Shown one piece after another: positions 45,640-56,800 of a stretch of DNA of 64,000 nucleotides. The notes under the pieces are model-generated. The model was given only the letters and a program-made list of their open reading frames with translations, did no database searches and had not been told where the DNA came from. Both the position numbers and the translations under genes were made by a program. Every line of letters starts with the position of its first letter. Position 1 is the first letter of the stretch. Origin of the DNA: Burkholderiaceae bacterium (GTDB taxonomy: Bacteria; Pseudomonadota; Gammaproteobacteria; Burkholderiales; Burkholderiaceae_A); NCBI GenBank assembly GCA_018882785.1, contig VERI01000001.1, positions 124,001 to 188,000 of the forward strand, written 5' to 3'.

Positions 45640-46341
45640 ATGGAATTCGGAAGCACCGCGTTTTGGATCGCCCTGCTACAGATCGTCTGGATCGATCTTT
45701 TGCTCTCCGGAGACAACGCGATTGTGATCGCGTTGGCCTGCCGCAATCTCCCCGAGAAGCAGCGTCGCCTGGGAATTTTCTGGGGTGTATTTGCAGCGGT
45801 CGCCTTACGGGTGGTGCTGACGGCATTCGCGGTGCAGCTGCTGGAGATTCCCTACCTGAAGACGTTTGGTGGACTGCTGTTGGTCTGGATTGGGGTGAAG
45901 CTGGTGATGCCTCAGGCCGAAGAGGATAGCCATGAAATTGAGGCCAAAGATAAGCTGCTGGCAGCCATTAAGACCATCGTCATCGCGGACTTTGCAATGT
46001 CTTTGGACAACGTGATTGCCGTTGCAGGCGCTGCAAAAGGCAGCCTTTTTCTGCTGATATTTGGACTGGCGTTGTCGATTCCTCTCGTGGTCTGGGGTTC
46101 AAAGATTGTGCTGGCGCTGATGAGCCGCTTTAGCTGGATTGTGGTGGCTGGGGGTGGGCTGCTGGGCTACCTGGCCGGTGAGATGGTTCAGACAGATCCA
46201 GGCTTTAAGGATCTGTGGACGGTGACCCTTCCCCTGCCGGCACATGCCCTGGCCTGGGCGGGTGTCGTGCTCGTTATCGCGCTCGGCAAATGGCTGACCT
46301 GGCGGGGCAGTAAGGCCGCGCCACCTGGCCCAGCGGCATAA
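45640..46341 (+). CDS. TerC family integral membrane protein
   Basis: Polytopic inner-membrane protein of 233 residues with about seven helices and paired acidic residues in helices (IVWIDLLLSGDNAIVIALA and IVIADFAMSLDNVIAVAGA). The TerC/Alx group exports manganese or loads it onto secreted enzymes in several bacteria; the exact substrate here is inferred. AAGGA lies six bases before ATG 45640. The recA-recX-sucCD-terC order is common in Burkholderiales. Confidence 0.92.
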   Translation: MEFGSTAFWIALLQIVWIDLLLSGDNAIVIALACRNLPEKQRRLGIFWGVFAAVALRVVLTAFAVQLLEIPYLKTFGGLLLVWIGVKLVMPQAEEDSHEIEAKDKLLAAIKTIVIADFAMSLDNVIAVAGAAKGSLFLLIFGLALSIPLVVWGSKIVLALMSRFSWIVVAGGGLLGYLAGEMVQTDPGFKDLWTVTLPLPAHALAWAGVVLVIALGKWLTWRGSKAAPPGPAA

Positions 46342-46398
46342 TCACATTATCGAACCGATGGGCCCGACGGGCCTGTCCACGCGCGTGAGGAGCATGTC

Positions 46399-46488
46399 AT
46401 GACCCCAGCAAAACATTCAAAAACAATTCTCAAGACGATGGCAGTCGTGGGGTTCGCTGCGTTAATCGTGGCGATGCTGATCCGTTAA
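46399..46488 (+). CDS. Putative 29-residue single-pass membrane protein
   Basis: A short frame with ATG 46399 preceded by GAGGAG at a six-base spacing, one of the best Shine-Dalgarno sequences in the window. The peptide has a basic N-terminus (Lys5, Lys8, Lys12) and a hydrophobic stretch MAVVGFAALIVAMLI at 14-28 ending in Arg, as expected for a small inner-membrane protein. It lies 57 bases after terC and ends three bases before the panC stop on the other strand. I recognise no family; a role with TerC is only suggested by position. Confidence 0.6.
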   Translation: MTPAKHSKTILKTMAVVGFAALIVAMLIR

Positions 46489-46491
46489 TCC

Positions 46492-48035
<1,544 letters not shown>

Positions 48036-48047
48036 GCCTGCATTGTC

Positions 48048-48551
48048 TCACCAGCGTGCGACCTGATCGAGTTCGGCCGCCGATTGCCGGGCAAGCCAGA
48101 GCCGTGCAGGTTCGAGTGTTGTCGCGATCGGATCCCCCAGCAAGGTCTCGGGATTCAGTTCGCACAGTGGCACGAGCACAAATGCCCGTTGATGAGCCCG
48201 GGGATGCGGAACGATGAGCTGCGACCCCACCATGCGTTCATCGCGATAGGCAATGAGATCCAGATCCAATGTCCGCGGGGCATGCCAGGCGCTGCGTGTG
48301 CGGCCGAATTCGGCCTCTACCTGCAGCAAGAGGTCGAGCAGTCGTGCGGCTGAAAGACCGGTGAGAATCTCAATAATGCCATTGCAATAGTCGGGCCCTG
48401 GCGCATCAACAGGAGTGGTGCGATAGAGGGTAGAGCATTTCTGCACTCGGATAGATGGATGTTCATCGAGTTGTCGAACGGCTGCCCTGCAGGTCTTTTC
48501 TGCGTCGCCGAGATTCGCCCCAAGCCCGACATAGGCAACCCCTTCGCTCAT
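48048..48551 (-). CDS. folK: 2-amino-4-hydroxy-6-hydroxymethyldihydropteridine pyrophosphokinase
   Basis: Transfers pyrophosphate from ATP to 6-hydroxymethyl-dihydropterin in folate synthesis. The 167 residues contain GLGANLGDAEKTCRAAV at the N-terminus and the diagnostic PRTLDLDLIAYRDERM. The ATG overlaps the pcnB stop by four bases. PcnB-FolK adjacency is conserved in many proteobacteria. Confidence 0.96.
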   Translation of the reverse strand: MSEGVAYVGLGANLGDAEKTCRAAVRQLDEHPSIRVQKCSTLYRTTPVDAPGPDYCNGIIEILTGLSAARLLDLLLQVEAEFGRTRSAWHAPRTLDLDLIAYRDERMVGSQLIVPHPRAHQRAFVLVPLCELNPETLLGDPIATTLEPARLWLARQSAAELDQVARW

Positions 48552-49966
48552 GCATCGGAACCCGAGGACGATGCGGGCCCGTCTGATGGCCCTGACGGTG
48601 TTGTCCCGTTCGGTTTGCGTCGGCGTCGACGTCGGCCCGCAGTGGGGCGGCTGCGATTGGCATTGGCCTGGGTGATCAGCGTATTGCGCGTGGCGCTATC
48701 CGCATCCAGGTAGTCTGTCCACCAGGTGGCCAGGGATGGGTCGCAGAGCCCAGATTCAGCCCTCAGGAGCATGAAGTCGTATGCCGCACGAAATCGGATG
48801 TGCTCCATGAGCCGAACCACACTGGCCGTCTGACGCTTTTCGAATCGCGGCTGCATGAGCCAGATTTCCCGCATATCGGAGACATACCGGCGCTGAATCG
48901 CCAGCGCATCAAGCTGGGTTTCAATCACTTCATCAATCGCTTCGTTGAGGGCTGGAATGAGATGCTCACCCTGGGCATGACGCTGCTGCCAACGCTCATT
49001 GACCAGATTCCATAGCAGCGCCGCAAAAAGAAATCCTGGCGATACCGGTTTTCGATCGTGAATCCTTGCATCTGTTGCCTTAAGTGCGCGGGAGACAAAA
49101 TCAAGGGCCCGGGGATCCCGGTGTTCGAAGACCAGGTCCAGCAGCGGCAGACATCCGTGATGCAGGCCCTCCGACCTGAGCTGGGATAGCCCCTCGAGCG
49201 AGTTACCGGAGTGCAGAAGCTTGAGCATTTCGTCAAACAGACGCGCGTTGGGGACATTTCGAATCAGGTCGGCCATCTCTCGAATCGGACGCCGTGTGGC
49301 CCGATCGATTTCAAATCCGAGTTTTGCCGCTAAACGAACAGCGCGCAGCATGCGGACGGGATCCTCGCGATAGCGATGCTCGGGATCACCGATCATTCTG
49401 AGCACCTTGGCCTTGATGTCTTTTACACCGTGGTGATAGTCGAGCACCTGATCACTCACCGGATCGTAGTAAAGCGCGTTGACAGTAAAGTCCCGGCGTG
49501 TCGCATCCTCATGCTGCTCACCAAAGACGTTATCGCGCAGTACCCGCCCATGCTCATCGAGCTCGATATCGTCGGACTGTAGTGCCCGGAACGTCGACAC
49601 CTCAATCGTCTCCGGGCCAAACATGACATGGACGAGCCGAAAGCGCCGGCCGATGATCCGTGCCCGACGAAAACTCTTCTGGACCTGCTCGGGCTCGGCA
49701 TTGGTGGCCACATCGAAATCCTTGGGCCGGATACCGAGCAGGAGATCGCGTACCGCACCCCCCACAACATACGCCTTAAAACCTGCCTTCTGTAGTTCTT
49801 CAACGGTCCGGGCGGCCGCATTCGAGAGAAGCCGGCGATCGATGCCGAGCCGGCTGCCTTTAAATATCTCCGGCTCGTGGGCCAACGACTTGGCCCGACG
49901 CATCGCCTTACTCGAGAGCCTGCCTGGTGCGAGGCGGGCAAGATTTTTAAATAATTTCCGAATCAT
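48548..49966 (-). CDS. pcnB: Poly(A) polymerase I
   Basis: Adds 3' poly(A) tails that promote RNA decay. The 472 residues show the class II nucleotidyltransferase head YVVGGAVRDLLLGIRPKDFDVAT with Asp83 and Asp85, the RNA-binding domains, and a basic Ser/Pro-rich C-terminal tail (GRRRRRRKPNG). An N-terminal extension of about 45 residues is normal for bacterial PAP I, and the Arg-rich tail separates it from CCA-adding enzymes. It follows the HAD gene after six bases. Confidence 0.94.
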   Translation of the reverse strand: MIRKLFKNLARLAPGRLSSKAMRRAKSLAHEPEIFKGSRLGIDRRLLSNAAARTVEELQKAGFKAYVVGGAVRDLLLGIRPKDFDVATNAEPEQVQKSFRRARIIGRRFRLVHVMFGPETIEVSTFRALQSDDIELDEHGRVLRDNVFGEQHEDATRRDFTVNALYYDPVSDQVLDYHHGVKDIKAKVLRMIGDPEHRYREDPVRMLRAVRLAAKLGFEIDRATRRPIREMADLIRNVPNARLFDEMLKLLHSGNSLEGLSQLRSEGLHHGCLPLLDLVFEHRDPRALDFVSRALKATDARIHDRKPVSPGFLFAALLWNLVNERWQQRHAQGEHLIPALNEAIDEVIETQLDALAIQRRYVSDMREIWLMQPRFEKRQTASVVRLMEHIRFRAAYDFMLLRAESGLCDPSLATWWTDYLDADSATRNTLITQANANRSRPTAGRRRRRRKPNGTTPSGPSDGPASSSGSDA

Positions 49967-49972
49967 CTTGGC

Positions 49973-50665
49973 CTAGTCGTCCGTACTGTTGCTGCGGTCG
50001 AATAGATCGAGAATTTCCCAGCCCTGTCCCTGGGCGTGGGCACGCAGGCGTTGGTCAGGGTTAACGGCCACAGGATGACGTACCCGGGCGAGCAGGGGTA
50101 GATCATTCATGGAGTCGCTGTAGAACCAGGAATCCGCAAAGTCCGATATGCCAAGGCCTTGCATGGCCAGCCACTGCTCCACGCGTGTAACCTTGCCCTC
50201 CCGAAAACTTGGCAGGCCGGAGGGCCGGCCCGTGAAATTTCCATCGGGAGCAATTTCGATTTCTGTTGCAATCAGATGCTCGACTCCGAACGCCCGTGCA
50301 ATTGGACCGGTAATGAATGAGTTGGTTGCAGTCACAATCGCACACAGTGCACCCTTACTCTGGTGTCGTTTTACTAACGACATTGCCTCTTCACGCACGG
50401 CAGGCTGAACGACCTCGCGCATGAAGTCCTCCCGCCATGTCAGTAACTGTTGCCGCGGGTGTTGTGCCAGAGGCGCAAGCTGAAATTCCAGGAATTCATA
50501 GATGTCGAGCGTGCCTGCACAGTATTGGGCATAAAAGTGGTCGTTACGTTGCGAATACCACTGTGCGTTGACCACCTTGCGGTCCACTAGAAATTGCGCC
50601 CATGAGACATCGCTGTCGATGGGCAGCAGGGTGTTATCCAGATCAAACAGGGCGAGTTGTTGCAT
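49973..50665 (-). CDS. HAD superfamily hydrolase, subfamily IB (SerB-like)
   Basis: Predicted phosphatase of 230 residues with the nucleophile motif FDLDNTLLP (Asp8, Asp10), the Thr-containing motif II (IVTATNSF) and motif IV SDSMNDLPLL. It resembles SerB- and histidinol-phosphatase-like HAD-IB proteins of betaproteobacteria; the substrate is unknown. Its first 23 bases overlap the end of hda, and pcnB follows closely. Confidence 0.88.
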   Translation of the reverse strand: MQQLALFDLDNTLLPIDSDVSWAQFLVDRKVVNAQWYSQRNDHFYAQYCAGTLDIYEFLEFQLAPLAQHPRQQLLTWREDFMREVVQPAVREEAMSLVKRHQSKGALCAIVTATNSFITGPIARAFGVEHLIATEIEIAPDGNFTGRPSGLPSFREGKVTRVEQWLAMQGLGISDFADSWFYSDSMNDLPLLARVRHPVAVNPDQRLRAHAQGQGWEILDLFDRSNSTDD

Positions 50666-51368
50666 GCAAAGAGTCCAGTAATTCCTTCAGGAGCGGGATT
50701 GTGGCCGCGCGCTGGCGGGAGAGCGTGAGTTCATTGAGCCCATCAATGATCTGCATCAGGCGGCCAAGATCCCGAGGCAGCCGGGTGAATAGATAATTAA
50801 TGATCTCCTCTGACAGCGGTAGGCCCAGACGCTGCGCCCGGTCCAGCAGGGCTGCTTTTTTTTCCGCGTCACTAAGTTCGTGCAATTCAAAAATTAGGCT
50901 CTGCCCCAGACGGGTTCGTAGGTCATCGCGTATCCCGAGGTGAAGCGGCGCGCGCGATGCGGTACTGACGATTCTGCCGCCAGACTCTCGGCCTGCATTG
51001 TAGAGTTGAAACAGCTGGTGGGCGGTCTGCGCGTCTGCCGTATCGATATTGTCGATCATCAGGCAGCGGGCGGTGGCGCCTTGCCGAAGCCGCTCTACGG
51101 CGTTTTCGATGTGCAGGGCAGGGGACTGCCCTGCGTGGCCAGCGCCAGCATCGATGTAGGACGCCTGATCCGGCCGGTCGTTGCTCCAGGCCTTGAGCCA
51201 AAAGGTCTTCCCACAGCCGGGTGCGCCCCATAGCGTGATGCTGGCGAAACCATGTGCCCCCCCGTCGATCAGGTCGGCCAGTGCATGGAGGGCAGCAGAG
51301 TTTCGGCCCGCCACGCCGTCTGCGAGGTGCGGAATCGGCGGCTCCAACAGATTCAACGGCAGCTGCAT
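50643..51368 (-). CDS. hda: DnaA regulatory inactivator Hda
   Basis: AAA+ protein that, bound to the sliding clamp, promotes hydrolysis of DnaA-ATP and limits re-initiation. From ATG 51368 the product starts [10 protein letters not shown], the clamp-binding motif, followed by Walker A GAPGCGKT at 48-55 and the DnaA-like domain III. A start three codons upstream is possible. It heads the minus-strand operon hda-HAD-pcnB-folK-dNK-panC and is divergent from purM. Confidence 0.92.
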   Translation of the reverse strand: MQLPLNLLEPPIPHLADGVAGRNSAALHALADLIDGGAHGFASITLWGAPGCGKTFWLKAWSNDRPDQASYIDAGAGHAGQSPALHIENAVERLRQGATARCLMIDNIDTADAQTAHQLFQLYNAGRESGGRIVSTASRAPLHLGIRDDLRTRLGQSLIFELHELSDAEKKAALLDRAQRLGLPLSEEIINYLFTRLPRDLGRLMQIIDGLNELTLSRQRAATIPLLKELLDSLHATTRPV

Positions 51369-51435
51369 CTTTTCCATTCAGCCAACCCGGGTCGGCAAGT
51401 TCAATAAAATGGGGATTTTAGGAACATTCCCCGCC

Positions 51436-52524
51436 ATGAGCTCAGACAAGTCCAGCAAGGCCCCCGTAATTCCCATGACCTACCGAGATGCGGGGGTGGA
51501 CATTGATGCCGGAGACGCCCTGGTCGATCGTATCAAGCCATTTGCCCGCAAGACGATGCGTCCGGAGGTTCTCGGGGGCATCGGTGGATTTGGCGCCTTA
51601 TTTGAGCTGCCCAAGAAATATCGTGACCCGGTGCTGGTCTCGGGCACCGATGGTGTTGGCACCAAGCTGAAGCTGGCCTTCTCGTTAGATCGCCACAACA
51701 CGGTCGGCATTGACCTGGTAGCGATGAGTGTCAACGATATTCTGGTTCAGGGGGCTGAACCTTTATTTTTTCTGGACTACTTCGCCTGTGGAAGGCTGTC
51801 GTTGGATACCGCCGCGAGCGTGATTGAGGGCATTGCGAAGGGCTGTGAGATTTCAGGCTGCGCATTGATTGGTGGGGAGACGGCTGAAATGCCCGGCATG
51901 TATCCCGATGGCGAATATGATCTCGCTGGATTTGCGGTGGGGGCGGTCGAGCGGGACCATATTCTCGACGGTAGCCGAGTATCAGAGGGCGATGTATTGC
52001 TGGGGCTGGCCTCCAGCGGATTCCATAGCAATGGATACTCGCTGGTAAGAAAAGTACTTGAATATGCCTGTGGCCGGCTGAGCCTATCTGCCTTAGACAG
52101 TGTGCGGATTGGCAATGGAGAGGAAATGCTGTCGTCTCTGGTCATGGCACCGACCCGCATTTATGTCAAACCGATGCTGTCTGCATTGTCGGCCCATCGG
52201 GATCAGATCAGGGCAATGGCCCACATTACCGGTGGCGGACTAACCGGCAACGTACCCCGTGTGCTGCCAGAGCATCTTACGGCCGTGCTCAGAGAGGACG
52301 CATGGAACATGCCTCTGGTCATGCGCTGGCTGCAGTCTCAGGGCAATATACCCCGGGACGAAATGCATCGGGTATTTAACTGCGGGATTGGTATGGTGAT
52401 CGTCGTAACGCCCGATCATGCAGAGGCGATTGCTGCACATCTGACACTCCAGGGTGAAACGGTCTATCGAATTGGCACGGTCCGGGCCCGTCAGGCAGGT
52501 GAGCCTCAGACGATTGTTCAGTAG
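51436..52524 (+). CDS. purM: Phosphoribosylformylglycinamidine cyclo-ligase (AIR synthase)
   Basis: Fifth step of purine synthesis; closes the imidazole ring with ATP. From ATG 51436 it has 362 residues with [45 protein letters not shown] and [18 protein letters not shown] 51409 would add nine residues and overlaps a TATA-like AATAAAAT stretch that could be part of its promoter. It is single on this strand and converges with the small gene at 52518 with seven bases of overlap. Confidence 0.97.
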   Translation: MSSDKSSKAPVIPMTYRDAGVDIDAGDALVDRIKPFARKTMRPEVLGGIGGFGALFELPKKYRDPVLVSGTDGVGTKLKLAFSLDRHNTVGIDLVAMSVNDILVQGAEPLFFLDYFACGRLSLDTAASVIEGIAKGCEISGCALIGGETAEMPGMYPDGEYDLAGFAVGAVERDHILDGSRVSEGDVLLGLASSGFHSNGYSLVRKVLEYACGRLSLSALDSVRIGNGEEMLSSLVMAPTRIYVKPMLSALSAHRDQIRAMAHITGGGLTGNVPRVLPEHLTAVLREDAWNMPLVMRWLQSQGNIPRDEMHRVFNCGIGMVIVVTPDHAEAIAAHLTLQGETVYRIGTVRARQAGEPQTIVQ

Positions 52525-52790
52525 TCAGTAGCGCTGAGTGTGGTGGTCATGTCGTTGTCGGCCGGGATGACGGGGTCCCGGGCGAGCGCAGGCCGGGCAG
52601 CCGGGCACATTGCGGCCTTGGCCCGCTGCAGGGCGGCAGGATCGCTTCCCCACCACCAGCTCAGGCAGGCCCGATCTTGAGAGGACAAGGCCTGTTGAAA
52701 TCCAGTCTCAAAATATGTGCGCGCCTGGTATTTTGAGGCCCCGAGTCCGATCAGGACCCCGGCCCCGAGAGCAATAAGCTGATTGCGCAT
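52518..52790 (-). CDS. Hypothetical small exported or membrane-anchored protein
   Basis: A 90-residue frame whose N-terminus has a hydrophobic segment ([12 protein letters not shown]) that could be a membrane anchor or uncleaved signal, followed by a Cys- and Trp-containing part ([10 protein letters not shown]) with a second Cys in AAMCPA. It begins nine bases after the miaA stop on the same strand, which supports its reality, and overlaps the purM stop. I do not recognise a family. Confidence 0.55.
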   Translation of the reverse strand: MRNQLIALGAGVLIGLGASKYQARTYFETGFQQALSSQDRACLSWWWGSDPAALQRAKAAMCPAARPALARDPVIPADNDMTTTLSATDY

Positions 52791-52799
52791 CCCGCAAGA

Positions 52800-53735
52800 C
52801 TAGTGCTCCGAGATGGTCTCGATGCACACATCGCGTGCAGTTTGCATGGATGTCTTTGGATCGATTCGGATCAGGTTTCCAAAACTCCGCAGCCAAGTGA
52901 TCTGGCGTTTGGCGAGCTGTCGAGTCGCCGCAATCGCACGTTCAACAAATGCGTCGTGATCAATGAGTCCGCCCAGGTGGTCCCAGGCTTGACGGTAGCC
53001 CACGCAGCGCATGCTGGGCAGACTGGGGTGCAGATCGCCCCGTTGCCGAAGTGATCGCACTTCCTCAAGAAATCCCTGTCGGAGCATCGCATGGAACCGC
53101 TCTGCGATTCTCTGGTGAAGCCAGGCGCGATCCTCGGGCTGGAGTGCGATCACGGTGAGGGGCTCGGCCATCGGCTGCCGCTGCTGCTGCGCGGTGCTCT
53201 CTGCAATTAGCGCGGACATGGTTCGGCCGGTAAATGCGTGCAGCTCCAACGCCCGAGAAATACGTTGTGCGTCGTTCGGATCCAGTCGCCCGGCAGTCTG
53301 TGGATCGAGACGGGCAAGTTCTTGGTGCAGCTGTGGCCAGCCGTCAGCCTGTGCACGTGAGCGGATGGCCTCACGGATCTCCGCGGGCGCGCTTGGGAGT
53401 GCATCCAGCCCATCTGCCAGTGCCTTGAAATAGAGCATAGTGCCGCCCGCAATCACAGGAACTTTTCCACGCGCGCGAATTTCTTGTGCTGCCTTGGTTG
53501 CGTCTGTGACGAATCGGGCGGCCGAGTAAGACTCGGCCGGATCGAGAATATCAATCAGATGGTGGGGCACCTCTGCCCGCTCCTGAAGACTCGGCTTAGC
53601 GGTGCCGATATCCATTGCTTGATAGATCTGTGCAGAGTCGAGGCTGATGATTTCAACATCCCGTCGCTGTGTGGCAAGCCACATCACCAGCGATGATTTT
53701 CCGCTGGCTGTTGGACCAAGAATGCACAGCATCAA
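52800..53735 (-). CDS. miaA: tRNA dimethylallyltransferase
   Basis: Adds the isopentenyl group to A37 of tRNAs that read UNN codons. The 311 residues have the P-loop GPTASGKS (7-14), DSAQIYQAMDIGTAKP (33-48) and the DDP-RISRALE and CVGYRQAW blocks. It overlaps mutL by four bases (ATGA); the mutL-miaA pair is widely conserved. Confidence 0.97.
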   Translation of the reverse strand: MMLCILGPTASGKSSLVMWLATQRRDVEIISLDSAQIYQAMDIGTAKPSLQERAEVPHHLIDILDPAESYSAARFVTDATKAAQEIRARGKVPVIAGGTMLYFKALADGLDALPSAPAEIREAIRSRAQADGWPQLHQELARLDPQTAGRLDPNDAQRISRALELHAFTGRTMSALIAESTAQQQRQPMAEPLTVIALQPEDRAWLHQRIAERFHAMLRQGFLEEVRSLRQRGDLHPSLPSMRCVGYRQAWDHLGGLIDHDAFVERAIAATRQLAKRQITWLRSFGNLIRIDPKTSMQTARDVCIETISEH

Positions 53736-55507
53736 CGGCCTCGCATGAATAGCTTATCGAGATCGGAGATTGAGAATTGAAGCCAGGTGGGACGGCCGTG
53801 GTTGCATTGGTCGGCCCGGTCGGTCTCCTCCATTTGACGCAGCAGTGCATTCATTTCGGCAAGCGTCAGGGTGCGATGCGCGCGCACTGCTGCATGGCAG
53901 GCCATTGTCGACAGCAATTCGTTACGCAGGGCTTCGGCATGATGTGCCTCGCCATGTTCTGCGAGCTCCCGGAGCGTATCGCGCAGGAGACTGCGCGGAT
54001 CTGCATCGCCAAGCAGCACGGGCAGGGCACGGATCGCGAGCTGCGTCTCTCCTAGCGCATCGACCTCAAATCCCAGTCGCTGCAGTGTGCGTACATGCGA
54101 TCGACAGGTCTCCATTTCCAGCGTGCTTGCATGCAATACGACCGGGGCGAGCAGATGTTGACTGGCGATCGGCTTATCTCCCTTTGCAATCTCGGCCTTC
54201 ATGGCCTCGTAGACGATACGCTCGTGGGCTGCGTGCATATCCACCAGGACCAGACCTGACTGGTTTTGCGCAAGAATGTAGATCCCATGAAGCTGCGCGA
54301 GCGCATAGCCAAGTGGATGCCCAATCTGTTGCGGCTCCTGAACCTCCTGGCGAGACGCCTGCCCCACTGAGTGAAAAAAATATGTGGGCCAGTTAGCCGA
54401 TGCACGGGTATTGGCTGGATTCAACTCCAGCGGCATGGGAGCCCAGGGGCCTGTTCCCGTTGATGAAACAGATGTCAGGGGCGGTACAGAGGCATTGCCG
54501 GACGGTCCTGATGTCTGCGCCCGTTCATGCAGGGGCTGCGCGAGGGCATCTCGGACCGCCCGCGATACCGCCTGATGCACTGCCTGGCCCTCTCTGAACC
54601 GTACCTCGCTTTTGGCCGGATGGACGTTGACATCCACCAGTTCAGGATCAATATCCACGGCGATCACAAATGCGGGCTGCCGATCCCCATGCAGTACGTC
54701 TTGGTAGCCGGATCGAACGGCATGCAGTAACACTCGGTCGCGAACGCTTCGGCCATTGACATAGAAAAATTGATCATCGGCCCGGGCCCGAGACTGCGTT
54801 GCCGGTGCGAGCCAGGCCCGTATTCGGAGCGGCCCCGCCTGGGCGTCGATGATCCGGAGATCCTGCTCGGGCACGTCAAGGCAGCTCGCAATTCGGTTCT
54901 GCGCTGTGCCAGGGGGATAACGAAGGCTGATCCGACCCTGGTGGCTCAGCATAAACTGTGTCTGCGGCCGTATCAGGGCCATTCGATGGAAAACATCTCT
55001 GCAGTGACTAAATTCGGTGGCACTGCTTTTCAGGAAACGTTTGCGGGCGGGGACCTGATCAAAGAGCCCTGCGACTTCGACAAGCGATCCGATGGGCCCA
55101 GAGGAAGGCCCGACAGTCCAGGGGCCGGAGTGGTTATCGATTCGACTTGCATGGGGGGCGTCGGCAGTTTTACTGCTAAGCGAGAACCTTGCAACAGAGG
55201 CGATCGCAGCGAGTGCCTCTCCGCGAAATCCATGGGTGAGGACCTGGCTGAGATCATCGAGGGTCTGAATCTTGCTTGTCGCGTGTCGTTGTACTGCCAG
55301 GGGAAGTTCTGCAGCGGCTATCCCACTGCCATCGTCGCGTACGCGAATTATTCTGATCCCACCTTCTTCAAGTTCGACGTGAATTACGCTTGCCTGCGCA
55401 TCAATCGCGTTTTCCATCAGTTCTTTGACCACAGAGGCTGGCCGTTCGACGACCTCGCCTGCCGCGATCTGGCTAATGAGTGCATCGGGAAGCGGTCGAA
55501 TATTCAT
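53732..55507 (-). CDS. mutL: DNA mismatch repair protein MutL
   Basis: GHL ATPase that links MutS mismatch recognition to strand removal. The N-terminal ATP site is intact (Glu32-Asn33 in ELMENAIDAQA, DDGSGI at 58-63, THGFRGEAL). The C-terminal domain has DMHAAHERIVYE at 423-434, which fits the DQHA(X)2E(X)4E endonuclease motif, so this MutL probably nicks DNA itself and needs no MutH. CAGAAT lies six bases before ATG 55507 without a Shine-Dalgarno. At 591 residues it is of normal length. Confidence 0.96.
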   Translation of the reverse strand: MNIRPLPDALISQIAAGEVVERPASVVKELMENAIDAQASVIHVELEEGGIRIIRVRDDGSGIAAAELPLAVQRHATSKIQTLDDLSQVLTHGFRGEALAAIASVARFSLSSKTADAPHASRIDNHSGPWTVGPSSGPIGSLVEVAGLFDQVPARKRFLKSSATEFSHCRDVFHRMALIRPQTQFMLSHQGRISLRYPPGTAQNRIASCLDVPEQDLRIIDAQAGPLRIRAWLAPATQSRARADDQFFYVNGRSVRDRVLLHAVRSGYQDVLHGDRQPAFVIAVDIDPELVDVNVHPAKSEVRFREGQAVHQAVSRAVRDALAQPLHERAQTSGPSGNASVPPLTSVSSTGTGPWAPMPLELNPANTRASANWPTYFFHSVGQASRQEVQEPQQIGHPLGYALAQLHGIYILAQNQSGLVLVDMHAAHERIVYEAMKAEIAKGDKPIASQHLLAPVVLHASTLEMETCRSHVRTLQRLGFEVDALGETQLAIRALPVLLGDADPRSLLRDTLRELAEHGEAHHAEALRNELLSTMACHAAVRAHRTLTLAEMNALLRQMEETDRADQCNHGRPTWLQFSISDLDKLFMRGR

Positions 55508-55528
55508 GGCCGAATTCTGGGCCTGAGG

Positions 55529-56800
55529 TTACATCATGCGGGATCGGGACAAGGGTGGATTGGCGCGAAAGTAACGTCTGATGCCGGCCATGAGTGCCTC
55601 GGCCATCTGTTCCTGATAGATTTCATCACGCAGTCGGGCCTCCTCATCCGGGTTGCTGATGAATGCGGTCTCCACCAGGATTGATGGAATCTCTGGTGCC
55701 TTTAGCACTGCGAATCCGGCCTGCTCGACCCGAGGTTTGTGCAGACCGTTGACCCCGCCGATCTCCTGCAGCACGGCACGGCCCAGTTTGAGTGAGTCTT
55801 TGATCTGTGCAGTGGTTGACATATCGAGCAGGGCCTCAGCCACGCTGGGGTCCTTGTGGCGGATATTTAGACCACCGATCAGGTCAGCGCTGTTTTCCCG
55901 ATTTGCCATCCATCGGGCTGCGCTGCTTGATGCGCCTTTGTCAGACAGTGCATAGACGGATGATCCACGGGCATTTGGCGAAATCCACGCATCCGCATGG
56001 ATCGACACAAACAGGTCGGCCTGTACCCGTCGCGCACGTCGGACGCGTAGGTGCAGAGGCACGAAGTAGTCTCCGTCTCGGGTCAGGTACGCACGCATGT
56101 TGGGCTCGTCATCGATATGACGTTTCAGGCGACGTGCGATGGAAAGCACTACATCTTTTTCAAATGTGCCCCGTTTGCCCACGGCGCCTGGGTCTTCACC
56201 GCCATGGCCCGGGTCCAGCGCAATCGTGACGAGTCGGCTGACGACGGGTGGCCGATCTTTCGGCGCCTGCCCGCGGGACTGCTGCGGGTCAGAGATATCG
56301 GGCGCCCGGGTGACCGACGGCGGCGTGTTTCGTCCCTGCTCGAGCGAGGCCAAGAAATTCATTAACGGGTCCTCGTCCACGAGCGGATAGAGATCGAGCA
56401 CAAGGCGTGACTGGTATTGGGCCACGGCGGGCAGACTAAAGACCTGGGGATTGATCTCTTGTTTTAACTCGAACACCACGCGCACCACCTTTGGCTGGTA
56501 TTGCGCAATCCGGACTGCCCGGATGTAGGGATCGTTGGCAGAAAGTCTCGCGGTGAGCTCACGAATGGCAGCGTTCAGACTAAGGCCTTCAAGATCGACA
56601 ACAAATCGCAGTGGATCCTTCAGCAGTTGGGTGTTGTAGCGCAGTCCCTCCGTGTCGTGTTCGATGGTGACCCGGGTGTAGGCCTGGGCTGGCCAGATTC
56701 GAGCGGCGATGACCTGCGCTGCTGCGCCACGCTGCGGAGCCAGGCCGATGAGCAGCGTGCTGCCATAGCCGATCAGAATCTGGCGACGCGTTCTGTCCAT
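55529..56800 (-). CDS. amiC: N-acetylmuramoyl-L-alanine amidase (AmiC type)
   Basis: Periplasmic zinc amidase that splits septal peptidoglycan during cell separation. The 423 residues comprise a twin-arginine-like signal (RTRRQILIG, cleavage near AAAQ), an AMIN domain for septal targeting (about 35-135), a Pro-rich linker and an Amidase_3 domain (DPGHGGEDPGAVG, SIHADAW and a late conserved Glu in LVETAFISNP). E. coli AmiC is a Tat substrate, which fits. Its start overlaps tsaE by 28 bases. Confidence 0.94.
   Translation of the reverse strand: MDRTRRQILIGYGSTLLIGLAPQRGAAAQVIAARIWPAQAYTRVTIEHDTEGLRYNTQLLKDPLRFVVDLEGLSLNAAIRELTARLSANDPYIRAVRIAQYQPKVVRVVFELKQEINPQVFSLPAVAQYQSRLVLDLYPLVDEDPLMNFLASLEQGRNTPPSVTRAPDISDPQQSRGQAPKDRPPVVSRLVTIALDPGHGGEDPGAVGKRGTFEKDVVLSIARRLKRHIDDEPNMRAYLTRDGDYFVPLHLRVRRARRVQADLFVSIHADAWISPNARGSSVYALSDKGASSSAARWMANRENSADLIGGLNIRHKDPSVAEALLDMSTTAQIKDSLKLGRAVLQEIGGVNGLHKPRVEQAGFAVLKAPEIPSILVETAFISNPDEEARLRDEIYQEQMAEALMAGIRRYFRANPPLSRSRMM

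Noticed and set aside
54770-55684. A 304-codon plus-strand frame opposite mutL and the end of amiC
   Set aside because: Antisense to strongly conserved mutL; no recognisable motif.
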